Below, in pieces: positions 9,180-21,816 of a DNA stretch of 64,000 nt. The DNA is from DATCLS01 sp036563805 (GTDB lineage: Bacteria; Actinomycetota; Acidimicrobiia; Acidimicrobiales; VFJN01). Under the pieces are notes generated by a model that ran no database searches, had not been told where the DNA came from, and saw nothing but the letters and a program-made list of their open reading frames with translations. The stretch's first letter is position 1. Each line of letters starts with the position of its first letter. The stretch covers positions 1-64,000 of the forward strand of contig DATCLS010000002.1 in the NCBI GenBank assembly GCA_036563805.1, in the 5' to 3' direction. Both the position numbers and the translations under genes were made by a program.

Positions 9180-11728
9180 CGGCCCCGGCGCACGCCCGGG
9201 GCCGGTGGCCGGCGGCCTCCGCCGCCGCGACCGACGCCGCCGTGGCCGGTGCGCCCGGCGGGGCCGGGGTGTCACTGCGGCGCCACGCTCCCGGGCCCGG
9301 AGCGTCCGCCGGATTGGGTGCGGCGCCCGCGCCGGGTGTGCCGGCGGGGCCCGGTGGGCCGGAGCCCGGGCCGCCCGGGCCACCCGCGGAGCCGCGGGCG
9401 CGGCGCGGCGTCGGGCGGCCGCGCCGGGCGGGGGCGACCGAGCGGGACACGGGGACCCGCCGAGGCCGGACGGAGCCCCAGGCCGGACCGCTGGTGGCGG
9501 CCGTGCCGGCCGCCGGGCTGGCCGCGCTGGCCGGCGCCGCCTTCACGTCCGCGTTCGCCGCCGGCGACCTGACCGTGCCGGTGGCCGCCGGGGCGGTGGG
9601 CGGGGCGGCCGTCAGCGCGGTCGTCACGGGCCGGGGCCGCCGGCGCCTGGCGGTGGCGACGCTGGCCGCTCTCGCCGTGCTGGTCCCGCTGGCGATGGCG
9701 GCCACGCGGGGCGGCCCGGCCGACGTGCTCACCGGCCTGCGGGACGGGCTCCGGTCGATCGTCACGTCCGCGGTTCCGACGCCGGCCGACGCCCCCGAGC
9801 TGGTCGTCCCCTACGCGGTCACGGCCGCCGCTGCCTTCCTCGGGGCCGAGGCCGCCCAGCGGGCGCAGGCGGCCGCCGGGCCGGTCCTGCCGTCGCTGGT
9901 GGCGCTGGTGGGCGCCCTGACGCTGGGCCTGGACGGCACCCGCCCGCCCGGGTGGGTGCCGGCGGCCTGGGCCGGGCTGGCCGCCGCCGTGGTCGGCCTC
10001 CGGCAACGGGCCGGCCGGGCGCCCGCGAACGCCGCCGGGCGGGGCGGCGGGGCCCGGTCCGGCGGGCCCGACGGGGCCGGCGGCGACCAGGGCGGCGGCG
10101 ACGGCGGGGGGAGGAGCTCCCGCCGCCGTCGGGGCGGCGGGCTGCCCCGACGGGCGTTGACGCTCGTCCCGGTGGCCATGGTGGCCGGCGTCGTCGGGCA
10201 CCTGGTCGGCCCGCACCTGCCGGGCGCCGGCCAGCGCGACCGGTTCGAGCTGCGCGACCACTTCGAGCAGCCGATCCAGCCGCAGCAGCAGGCCAACCCG
10301 CTCGTCCTCATGGCCGGCCTCCAGGAGGGGGACGACGACCCGATGTTCGTGGCCGAGACGTCCGAGCGCGTCGACCGGTGGCGGCTGGCGACGCTCGACG
10401 CCTACGACGGCGAGCAGTGGTCGAGCGCGGTGTCGTTCGAGCCGGCCGGCCGGCGGCTGCCCGAGCCGCCCGCCGACGAGGTCAGCGGCGGCCGGAGGGT
10501 CACCCAGACGATCGAGCCCGTGGGGCTCGAGGGCCTGTGGCTGCCGGTCGCCGGCCGGCCGGTCGAGGTCTCGGTCGACGACGTGCTGTTCGACACGGAG
10601 AGCGGCGTGCTCCTGACCGCTGAGCCCCGGCTGCCCGAGTCGTACCGGGCCACGTCGATCATCCCGGAGACCGACCCCGCCACGCTGGCCGGCGCCCGAG
10701 CCGCCGACGACGAGGAGGCCGAGCGCGCCCTCGAGCTGCCGCCCAACGTGCCCCCGGAGTTCACCGACCTGGCCGAGACGATCACGGCCGGGTCGAGCTC
10801 GGCCTACATGCGGGCGACCGCCATCGAGCGCTACCTCGCCCAGTCGACGGAGGCCGTCCCGTTCCGCTTGGCGGTCCAGGCGCCGCCCACCGGCCACTCG
10901 CTCGGCCACCTGCGCTGCTTCCTGTTCGACACCGAGCGCTGTCAGCGCCAGGGCTCGACCGAGCAGTTCGTCGCCGCCTACGCGCTGCTGGCCCGCGCCG
11001 CCGACCTCCCGACCCGTATCGCCGTCGGCTTCGCCTCGTCGGGCAGCGCCGGGCGCGACGAGGTCACCGCCCACGACGCCACCGCCTGGGTGGAGGTCAA
11101 GTTCGAGGGGATCGGGTGGGTGCCGTTCAACCCCGTCCCCAACCCGGACGTCACGAACACGCCGCCGCCCGACGTGGCCGGGGGTGGCGGAACGCCCGAC
11201 ACGCAGACGCCGACCACGATCCCCCGCCCCGACGAGAACGCGGCGGAGACCGGGTCAGCCGTCGAGGAGGAGCCGACCGAGGCCGGCGGCAGCGCCGTCG
11301 TGTGGATCGCGCTGGGCGCCGCGGTCGTCGTGGCGCTGGTGACCGCGCCCGCCCTCGTGCGGGCCCGGCGCCGGCGGCGCCGCCGACGGGCGCCCGATCC
11401 CGGCGACCGCGTGGCGGGCGCGTGGGCCGAAGCGGTCGACCAGCTGGCCCGGTCCGGGGTCCGCACGCCGCCCACCGCCGCCGTGCGCGACGTGGTGGCG
11501 GCCGGGCGGGCGGCGCTGGCCGCCGAGGCCGAGCCGCTCGGCCCGCTCGGCGAGCTGGTCAACCGGGCGCGGTTCGCCCGCCGCGGGGTGGCCGAGTCCG
11601 ACGCCGCCGCGGCCTGGGAGCTGAGCGACGCCTTCGCCGCCCGGCGGCGCCGGACGCGTTCGCTGGCCCAGCGGGTGCGCGAGCACTTCGCCGTGCGCTC
11701 GGCGGCCGCCCGGCTCGCCCGCGGGTAG
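9176..11728 (+). CDS. Transglutaminase-like membrane protein with degenerate catalytic triad (TgpA/DUF3488-DUF4129 type)
   Basis: 850 residues from GTG 9176; the first 95 residues are low complexity, so the start is uncertain. A block of hydrophobic helices (about 105-360) is followed by an extracytoplasmic part with a transglutaminase-like core (about 560-660), one further membrane helix (about 700-725) and a DUF4129-like basic cytoplasmic tail. Family members carry a Cys-His-Asp triad in G-x-C-E-Q-F, DxHAWVEV and GWxxFDPT. Here they read GSTEQF (Thr595), DATAWVEV (Thr636) and GWVPFNPV (Asn652), so all three catalytic residues are replaced while the fold motifs are kept. It should be catalytically inactive. 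It is last in the FN3-moxR-DUF58 operon. Confidence 0.9.
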   Translation: MTAPAHARGRWPAASAAATDAAVAGAPGGAGVSLRRHAPGPGASAGLGAAPAPGVPAGPGGPEPGPPGPPAEPRARRGVGRPRRAGATERDTGTRRGRTEPQAGPLVAAVPAAGLAALAGAAFTSAFAAGDLTVPVAAGAVGGAAVSAVVTGRGRRRLAVATLAALAVLVPLAMAATRGGPADVLTGLRDGLRSIVTSAVPTPADAPELVVPYAVTAAAAFLGAEAAQRAQAAAGPVLPSLVALVGALTLGLDGTRPPGWVPAAWAGLAAAVVGLRQRAGRAPANAAGRGGGARSGGPDGAGGDQGGGDGGGRSSRRRRGGGLPRRALTLVPVAMVAGVVGHLVGPHLPGAGQRDRFELRDHFEQPIQPQQQANPLVLMAGLQEGDDDPMFVAETSERVDRWRLATLDAYDGEQWSSAVSFEPAGRRLPEPPADEVSGGRRVTQTIEPVGLEGLWLPVAGRPVEVSVDDVLFDTESGVLLTAEPRLPESYRATSIIPETDPATLAGARAADDEEAERALELPPNVPPEFTDLAETITAGSSSAYMRATAIERYLAQSTEAVPFRLAVQAPPTGHSLGHLRCFLFDTERCQRQGSTEQFVAAYALLARAADLPTRIAVGFASSGSAGRDEVTAHDATAWVEVKFEGIGWVPFNPVPNPDVTNTPPPDVAGGGGTPDTQTPTTIPRPDENAAETGSAVEEEPTEAGGSAVVWIALGAAVVVALVTAPALVRARRRRRRRRAPDPGDRVAGAWAEAVDQLARSGVRTPPTAAVRDVVAAGRAALAAEAEPLGPLGELVNRARFARRGVAESDAAAAWELSDAFAARRRRTRSLAQRVREHFAVRSAAARLARG

Positions 11729-11783
11729 CGGTCAGCCACGGGCGGTGGCGGCCGGCCGCAGCCGTGGCGGCTGCTCGCTGGTC

Positions 11784-11834
11784 GGTGGCGGCCCGCCGGC
11801 CGGGTGGCGGCCCGCCGGCCGGGTGGCGGCCCGC
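11784..11834. repeat. 19-bp tandem repeat between convergent genes
   Basis: The 19-base unit GGTGGCGGCCCGCCGGCCG occurs twice exactly (11784-11802, 11803-11821), with a third partial copy from 11822 that runs into the kinase stop codon. It lies in the 105-bp gap between the convergent transglutaminase-like and kinase genes. The unit contains self-complementary GGCGGCCCGCCGGCC segments, so it may fold and help end transcription. Confidence 0.6.
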
Positions 11835-13939
11835 TACGGCGTGTCGGAGCCCGACGAGCCGGGCGTTCCGCCGTCGGCGGGAGCCTCCCCCTGGTCGGCT
11901 GGTTGCTGGCCCTCCTCCGCGGGCCGCTCGCCGTCGGCCTCGTCGGTCGTCAGCACCGTCTCCGCCGAGGCGCCGCGGATGCAGGTCGGGGCGCTGAAGG
12001 CCTGGGCGGCATCCTGGGCCGGGACCTGCTGAAACGTGGACAGCAGCGCCACAGCGAAGCAGTAGCCGACGTCGTCGCGCAGGTGGGTCGACGGGACCAG
12101 GTAGGTGGCGCCCACCTGCGGCGGCAGCACCTCGGGGGAGTCGGCCTCGGACATGACGAGGACGATGTAGTCCGCGGCCTCGTCGCCGTCCCACTCGAGC
12201 AGGACGCCGGCCTCGCTCTCGCGCGCCCGCAGGTTCTGGGGCGTCTCGAGCACCCGGGGGGTGGACTCCTCCTCGGTGGTGGTCGTCGTCGGCTCGCGCT
12301 CGACGGTCTCGCCGTCGTCGCCGCCGCTCAGGGCCAGGTAGGCCCCGACCCCACCGCCCGCCAGGACGAGGACGGCGGCGGCGATGAGGAGCCGCTTCTT
12401 GAGCTTGGACGGCGGCTCGGGCTCGGGCTCCTGGCCTCGGGCCCGCCGGACGACGTCACGGTGGACGGTGGCGTCGCCGTCGAACCCGGCGTCGAACCCG
12501 CCGCTGGGGCCGGCCGGCGCCGGCGCGCCGGGTGCACCGGGCGTGCCGGGTGGGACAGTGCCGGGTGCGGCGGTGCCGGGTGGGGCGGTGCCCGGTGGTC
12601 CCCAGGTGTCGCCGCTGGGGGTTCCGGGGGCGCCGGTCCCAGGTGAGGCGCCGTCGGGCGGTGCCGGGGCGCCGGGCGGTGCGGCGTGGGCGGCGTAGGC
12701 GTGGTCGGGTGCGCCGGGTGGGGCGGACGCGTCCGGAGACGGGGCGGCGCCGGCGACGAAGGCGGCCCCGGTGACGCCGGCCGTGGGCGCCCCGCCCGCC
12801 CCGGCACCGGACCCGACGGGCACCGGCCCCGGCGGGCCCGGGGGAGGGGCCGGACCAAGCTGGCCCGGCGGCGCGGGGGACCCGGCCTGCGGGGCGGGCC
12901 CCGGCGCCGGCGGCGGGCCGAGGGCACCCTCGCCGGGCCCGGCGGTGGCGTAGTCGAGCGTCGCCTCCCGCTGGAGCGTCGGCCCGGGCGAGTCGGTCGG
13001 CACGGTGATCACGCCCGGCGACGGGTCGGCCAGCGTCCCCGGTGGTGCCGGCACCTCGGTGCTCTGGGGAGCGTCCATCACGACGGGCTGGGTCACCTCG
13101 AGCCCGAGCTCGGCCTGCACCTGCTGGAGCGCCTGGGCGAACGCCAGGGCGGTCGGCGTCCGCGCGTGGGCGTCGCGGGCCAGTGCGGCGCGCAGGGCCG
13201 TGTCGAGCGACGGGGGCACGTCCTCGCGGCCGATCGCCGGCACGTCGGACTGCAGGATGCGCAGCAGCAGCGAGGCCATGGAGTCCTGGTCGCCGCCCCG
13301 CTGGTGGGGCGCCCGGCCGGCGAGCATGGCGAACGTGGTCGACGCCAGCGAGTAGACGTCGGACGTCGGGGTGACCGTGGTCCGCTCCAGCACCTCGGGC
13401 GGCGCGTGGTAGGGCGTGAGGGCGTCGACCCCGACCGACACCTCCTGGCGCTCGGCCAGGATCGACAGGCCGAAGTCGGTCAGCGCCGGCTGGCCGTACG
13501 AGGCGAGCAGCACGTTGCCGGGTTTGACGTCGCGGTGGACGACCCCGGCGCGGTGGGCGGTCTCCAGCGCCCCGGCCAGGCCGATGGCGATGCGCAGGAC
13601 GTCGGGCACGGCGAACGGTCCGCCGGACCGGAGCCGATCGGCGATCGAGCCCCGGTCGAACAGCTCCATGGAGATGTAGGGCCGGCCGTCGGGGCTGAGC
13701 CCGGCGTCGTAGACGGTGACGATGTTGGGGTGGGCCGACAGCCGGCCGGCCACCCGGCACTCCCGCAGGAACCGGCGCTGGGCCCGGTCGTCGGCCAGCG
13801 CGAAGGTCAGGACCTTGACGGCCACCCAGCGGTCGAACTGGTCCTGGTAGGCGCGGAACACCTCGCTGTAGCCGCCCCGGCCCAGCGGAGTGAGGTCGCG
13901 ATAGCCCGGAAGCTGCGGCGCTGAGGTGGAGCCAACCAT
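11834..13939 (-). CDS. Membrane-anchored Ser/Thr protein kinase (active-site intact)
   Basis: 701 residues from ATG 13939. The N-terminal kinase domain (about 10-275) is Hanks-type with a complete active site: glycine loop LGRGGYSEV (19-27), VAVK Lys42, HRDVKPGN (135-142) and DFG (155-157). The activation segment ends in TPYHAPPEVLE. A long Pro/Gly/Ala-rich linker (about 300-505) leads to one membrane helix (about 517-540) and an extracytoplasmic FN3-like domain with two cysteines (YCF and APTCIRGA), then an acidic tail. This resembles PknB-type receptors but with a different sensor. A paralogous pseudokinase lies directly upstream on the same strand, 103 bp away. Its likely targets include FHA-binding partners of the ATPase at 1-3880 (inference). 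Confidence 0.95.
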   Translation of the reverse strand: MVGSTSAPQLPGYRDLTPLGRGGYSEVFRAYQDQFDRWVAVKVLTFALADDRAQRRFLRECRVAGRLSAHPNIVTVYDAGLSPDGRPYISMELFDRGSIADRLRSGGPFAVPDVLRIAIGLAGALETAHRAGVVHRDVKPGNVLLASYGQPALTDFGLSILAERQEVSVGVDALTPYHAPPEVLERTTVTPTSDVYSLASTTFAMLAGRAPHQRGGDQDSMASLLLRILQSDVPAIGREDVPPSLDTALRAALARDAHARTPTALAFAQALQQVQAELGLEVTQPVVMDAPQSTEVPAPPGTLADPSPGVITVPTDSPGPTLQREATLDYATAGPGEGALGPPPAPGPAPQAGSPAPPGQLGPAPPPGPPGPVPVGSGAGAGGAPTAGVTGAAFVAGAAPSPDASAPPGAPDHAYAAHAAPPGAPAPPDGASPGTGAPGTPSGDTWGPPGTAPPGTAAPGTVPPGTPGAPGAPAPAGPSGGFDAGFDGDATVHRDVVRRARGQEPEPEPPSKLKKRLLIAAAVLVLAGGGVGAYLALSGGDDGETVEREPTTTTTEEESTPRVLETPQNLRARESEAGVLLEWDGDEAADYIVLVMSEADSPEVLPPQVGATYLVPSTHLRDDVGYCFAVALLSTFQQVPAQDAAQAFSAPTCIRGASAETVLTTDEADGERPAEEGQQPADQGEAPADGGTPGSSGSDTP

Positions 13940-14042
13940 CGCGTCGGGCGAGCCTATCGGTCGGCGCCGGGGAGGCCGGCGCGGCGCCCGGCCCGGTGCG
14001 GCGGGCCCGAGCCGCCGGGCGCAGGGGCGGGTCGGCGGGCCG

Positions 14043-17000
14043 TCAGGGCCGGATGACGGCGTCCGGCTGGGCGCCGTTGATGCAGGCCGTGGGCAGGACC
14101 GCCTGCTCGGAGTCGTCGGGCACGCTCACGGGCGGGGCGCCGTCCTCGGGGGCGGCCACGACGTCGAAGCAGTAGGCGCCGCCGGGCTGGACGGCCGTGG
14201 CCGGGATCAGCAACGCCGTGGCCGGGCCTGCGCCGATGGGCCGGGGCGGCTCGGTCGGCGACAGGATCCGGACCAGGTAGTCGACGCCGACCGGGCCCTC
14301 CCAGTCGAGCTGGACGCCCTCGGGCGTCTCCACCGCCGTCAGGTCGGAGGCCCGGTTGGGCGAGAACTCCTGGCCCTGCTCGGTGGACGTCGTGGATTCC
14401 TGCTCGCCGGTCGAGGTCGTGGGCGCCGGGTCGGCGGCGTCGGTGCCGGAGATGACCATCCATGCGCCGCCCACACCGAGGATGACGACGAGCGCCACCA
14501 GCACCAGCACGGGCAGCGCCGGCGGGCCGGTCCGCCGGGGCGCCATGTCGGGCGTGGCCCCGATGGGGCGCTTGGCGGCGGGGGAGGCGCCGCCGGAGGA
14601 TGACCCGGCCTCGCGCTCGCGCCGCTGGCGCTCGAGGCGGGCTTGGCGGGCCCGCTCCAGGGCCGACACGGCCCGGTCGTCGGAGATGGTGCCGGCGCCG
14701 ACCCGGGCGGCCGGCCGGTCGGCGCTCTGGTGCCCGGCCCCGTGTCGGGCACCCGGCCGGGCCTCGACCGGTTGGTCGGCGGACGGGCGGCGGCGCTCGC
14801 TGCGCCGGTACCGGCGGCCAGCGGCGCCGGCGTCGTCGGGCGGCGCCGGGACGGTGGCGGGCTCCGGGCGGCGCCGCCCCTGCGGCGGGGCGGCGGGCGT
14901 CGGCGACTGGCGGGCCTCGGGCACCGCGGTGGGCGGCCCCGGGCGGGACGGCTCGAACGCCTCGCCGAGCCGCTGGGTGTCGATCGGCGGCCGCTCGTCG
15001 GTCGGCAGCGGCTGGTGGAGCGGGGAGTCGGCCGGCAGGGCGGACGGGCCCGGGCGGTTCTGCCGGGCGAGCGCTTCAGCCAGCACGGTGGGGTCGATCG
15101 TGGGGCGGTTCAGCGGGCCGAGGTCGGCCGGGCCGGGGGCGGTGGGCGGCGCGGCCTCGGCGCCGCCGGGCGGGGGACCGGCCCACCAGGGCGTGACCGC
15201 CCGGCCGTCGCCGCCCGCGGGGCCGCCGGTGCCGCCGCTCGGGCTGCCGCCACCGGGGCTGTCGGCCGCCGGGGCGAACGGGCTGGTGGCCCCACCGCCG
15301 GGGCCGGTGCCCCCTGGGCTCGTGCCGCCGCCGACCACGCGTCGGTCGTCGTCGCGGTAGGCGCCACCGGGCGGGAAGCCGCCGGCCACCCGCCGCTCCT
15401 CCTCGGTGCGGTAGGCGCCGCCGGGCGGATAGCCGGCACCGGTGGCGCCCGCGCCGGGCCCGAACCCCCGGGCGCCGTTGCCGCCTCGGCCGCCCTCCCG
15501 GTTCGCCCCGGGGTCGAAGGGGTCGGGCCGCTCGCGGGCCGCCAGCGGCGGCCGGGCGCCGTTCTCGTGCCCGGCGGCGGGGCGGAGGCCGTTGTCGAAG
15601 CCGGCGTCGAGGCCGTTGCCGAGACCCGGGCCGCCGTCGAGACCCTGGCCGGTGCCGTTGCTGGGGGCGCCGAGCGGCGCAGCGCCGGCGCCCGGCCCCG
15701 ACCGAGGCATGCCGGTGTCGCCCTCGGGGGCCGGGAGGCCGAGCGGCAGACCAGCGCCGTTCGGTTGGCCGCCGTCGCCGGGGCGCGCGCGGGCCGCCAG
15801 CGGGGGCCGCGTGCCGTTCTCGTGCCCGCTGCCGGGGCCGAGGGGCGACGGCAGGCCGGCGCCGTTCTCGGGGGCCTGCGGGCCGGTGACGCCGTTCTCG
15901 GACGGGGTGACCACGCTGGCGCCGGTGCCGCTGCTGGCCGCCGGCGGCAGGGCGGCCGGGCCCGACTCCGCCGGGTGGGGGCCGCCGCCGGGGGCCGCCG
16001 GGGGCACCGCGGCGAGCCAGGACCAGTCGCGGCCGCCGGCGCCCTCCGGGCCTCCGGCGCCGCCGGGCCGGCCGTTCAGAGCGGCGGCCGCGCTCCCCGC
16101 CGCCAAGCCGCCCGCAGCCGAGCCACCCGCCGCCAAGTCGAGCACGACCGGCTCGGTCACCTCGAGTCCGGCCAGCCGCTGGGCCTCCTGCAGCGCCCAG
16201 GCCAGCTCCAGCGCGTGCTGGGGCCGTTTGGCCGGGCTGTGGGACAGGGCGGCGCGCAGGGTGTCCTCGAGCCCGGGCGGCACGTCCGACCGCTCGATGG
16301 GCGGCAGGGGCAACTGGAGGATGCGCAGCAACAGCGACGCCGTCGAGTCGTCGGCGCCGGAGCTGGGGTGGGGCGGCTGCCCGACCAGCAGGGTGTAGAC
16401 GACCGAGGCCAGCGAGTAGACGTCGGTGGCCGGCGAGACCTCGGTCTCCTCGAGCACCTCGGGCGGGGCGTGGTAGGGGATCCAGCGCGAGAGGGCGGCG
16501 CTCGCCCCCTGGGGCCGGGCGAAGTCGGCGAGCCCGGCCTCGGCCAGCAGCGGCTGGCCGTCGGGCAGCAGCAGCACCACCTCGGGGGCGACGCCCCGGT
16601 GGATGACCCCGGCGCGGTGGGCGGTCTCGAGCGCCCCGGCGAGGGCGACGCCGATGCTCAGCGCCGAGTCGACGCCCAGCACCCCGCTGGTCGCCAGCAC
16701 GCCCTGCGCGGTGGTACGGGCGTGCCCGTCGCTCACGACGTACGGGCGCCCGCCGTCGGTGTGGCCGCTGGCGTGGATCGTCGGCATGTGGGGGTGGGCC
16801 CCCAGCCGCCGGGCCGTCTCGACCGCCGCCTCGAAGCGCTCGTGGGCCCGGTCGTCGGTCGGGCGCGGGTAGACGGTCACCGTGACAGGGCCGCCGTAAC
16901 GGTCGCTGTCTGCGGCGTAGAGAGTTCCCGCGGCGCGCTCGCCCAGAAGCGAGAGACTGCGGCAGTACGGGATCTCCGGTGCGCCGGTTTCGCCACCCAT
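14043..17000 (-). CDS. Membrane-anchored pseudokinase paralogue
   Basis: 985 residues from ATG 17000. The first 275 residues align with the kinase at 11834-13939 (ALETAHRAGVIHR, PYHAPPEVLEETEVSPATDVYSLAS) but every catalytic element is lost: the VAVK lysine is Thr42, the glycine loop is LGERAAGT, HRD is HRG (134-136), the catalytic-loop Asn is Val141, and DFG is EAG (154-156). Residues 300-820 are Gly/Pro/Asn-rich with internal repeats (HENG-TRPPLAAR twice, PPGGAYR twice). A membrane helix (about 826-850) is followed by an FN3-like extracytoplasmic domain matching that of the active kinase (YCF, TACINGA). It is probably a scaffold or an allosteric partner of that kinase. The 159-bp gap upstream holds its promoter; no clear hexamers were seen. 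Confidence 0.92.
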   Translation of the reverse strand: MGGETGAPEIPYCRSLSLLGERAAGTLYAADSDRYGGPVTVTVYPRPTDDRAHERFEAAVETARRLGAHPHMPTIHASGHTDGGRPYVVSDGHARTTAQGVLATSGVLGVDSALSIGVALAGALETAHRAGVIHRGVAPEVVLLLPDGQPLLAEAGLADFARPQGASAALSRWIPYHAPPEVLEETEVSPATDVYSLASVVYTLLVGQPPHPSSGADDSTASLLLRILQLPLPPIERSDVPPGLEDTLRAALSHSPAKRPQHALELAWALQEAQRLAGLEVTEPVVLDLAAGGSAAGGLAAGSAAAALNGRPGGAGGPEGAGGRDWSWLAAVPPAAPGGGPHPAESGPAALPPAASSGTGASVVTPSENGVTGPQAPENGAGLPSPLGPGSGHENGTRPPLAARARPGDGGQPNGAGLPLGLPAPEGDTGMPRSGPGAGAAPLGAPSNGTGQGLDGGPGLGNGLDAGFDNGLRPAAGHENGARPPLAARERPDPFDPGANREGGRGGNGARGFGPGAGATGAGYPPGGAYRTEEERRVAGGFPPGGAYRDDDRRVVGGGTSPGGTGPGGGATSPFAPAADSPGGGSPSGGTGGPAGGDGRAVTPWWAGPPPGGAEAAPPTAPGPADLGPLNRPTIDPTVLAEALARQNRPGPSALPADSPLHQPLPTDERPPIDTQRLGEAFEPSRPGPPTAVPEARQSPTPAAPPQGRRRPEPATVPAPPDDAGAAGRRYRRSERRRPSADQPVEARPGARHGAGHQSADRPAARVGAGTISDDRAVSALERARQARLERQRREREAGSSSGGASPAAKRPIGATPDMAPRRTGPPALPVLVLVALVVILGVGGAWMVISGTDAADPAPTTSTGEQESTTSTEQGQEFSPNRASDLTAVETPEGVQLDWEGPVGVDYLVRILSPTEPPRPIGAGPATALLIPATAVQPGGAYCFDVVAAPEDGAPPVSVPDDSEQAVLPTACINGAQPDAVIRP

Positions 17001-17159
17001 GACGGGCGCCGAATCTACTCCGAAACGGACGCTCGCTCGCCCGCCCCGGGCCGTTTCCTGGGCCCCCGGCGGCGAGACGCGGGCCGACGGATGCCTGACG
17101 CACCCGCCGACCCACGCACCGCAGTCAGACGCACGCGAGCGTCGGCCGCGGCCGGGTCG

Positions 17160-21581
<4,422 letters not shown>

Positions 21582-21751
21582 GGGGGGAAGCAAGGGCGCG
21601 GACCTCCTGCCATGGCGGCGAGCGGGGACGCCGGCCGAGCGGTCACGCACCAGCGTGATCGTCCGACGGTGGCGTCGTCCAACTCGCGAGGAACTGGGGT
21701 GGGGGGCGTCTACCGCGACGTTGAGGAGATGCGGGCCCCGTTGCCCGACCC

Positions 21752-21767
21752 CCGATCCGAGGATCGG
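21752..21767. promoter_or_regulatory. Inverted repeat upstream of gltB
   Basis: CCGATCC-GA-GGATCGG, a perfect 7-2-7 palindrome, lies about 170 bp upstream of the gltB start in the 235-bp gap after the GT-C-like gene. The 2-base centre makes it a better DNA operator than an RNA hairpin. The regulator is unknown; no other promoter signal was recognised in this gap. Confidence 0.35.
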
Positions 21768-21816
21768 TTCAGGCTATCTCATGGCCGGGCGACCACGGTG
21801 CGTCCTTTCGGGTCAC

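Noticed and set aside
12532..12774. Tandem GCGGTGCCGGGTG-like repeats as a possible CRISPR or regulatory array
   Set aside because: They encode the Pro/Gly/Thr-rich linker of the kinase in frame, with no constant spacers.
15440..16100. Repeats in the pseudokinase linker as a mobile or recombination element
   Set aside because: They are in-frame low-complexity protein repeats and show no inverted ends or target duplication.
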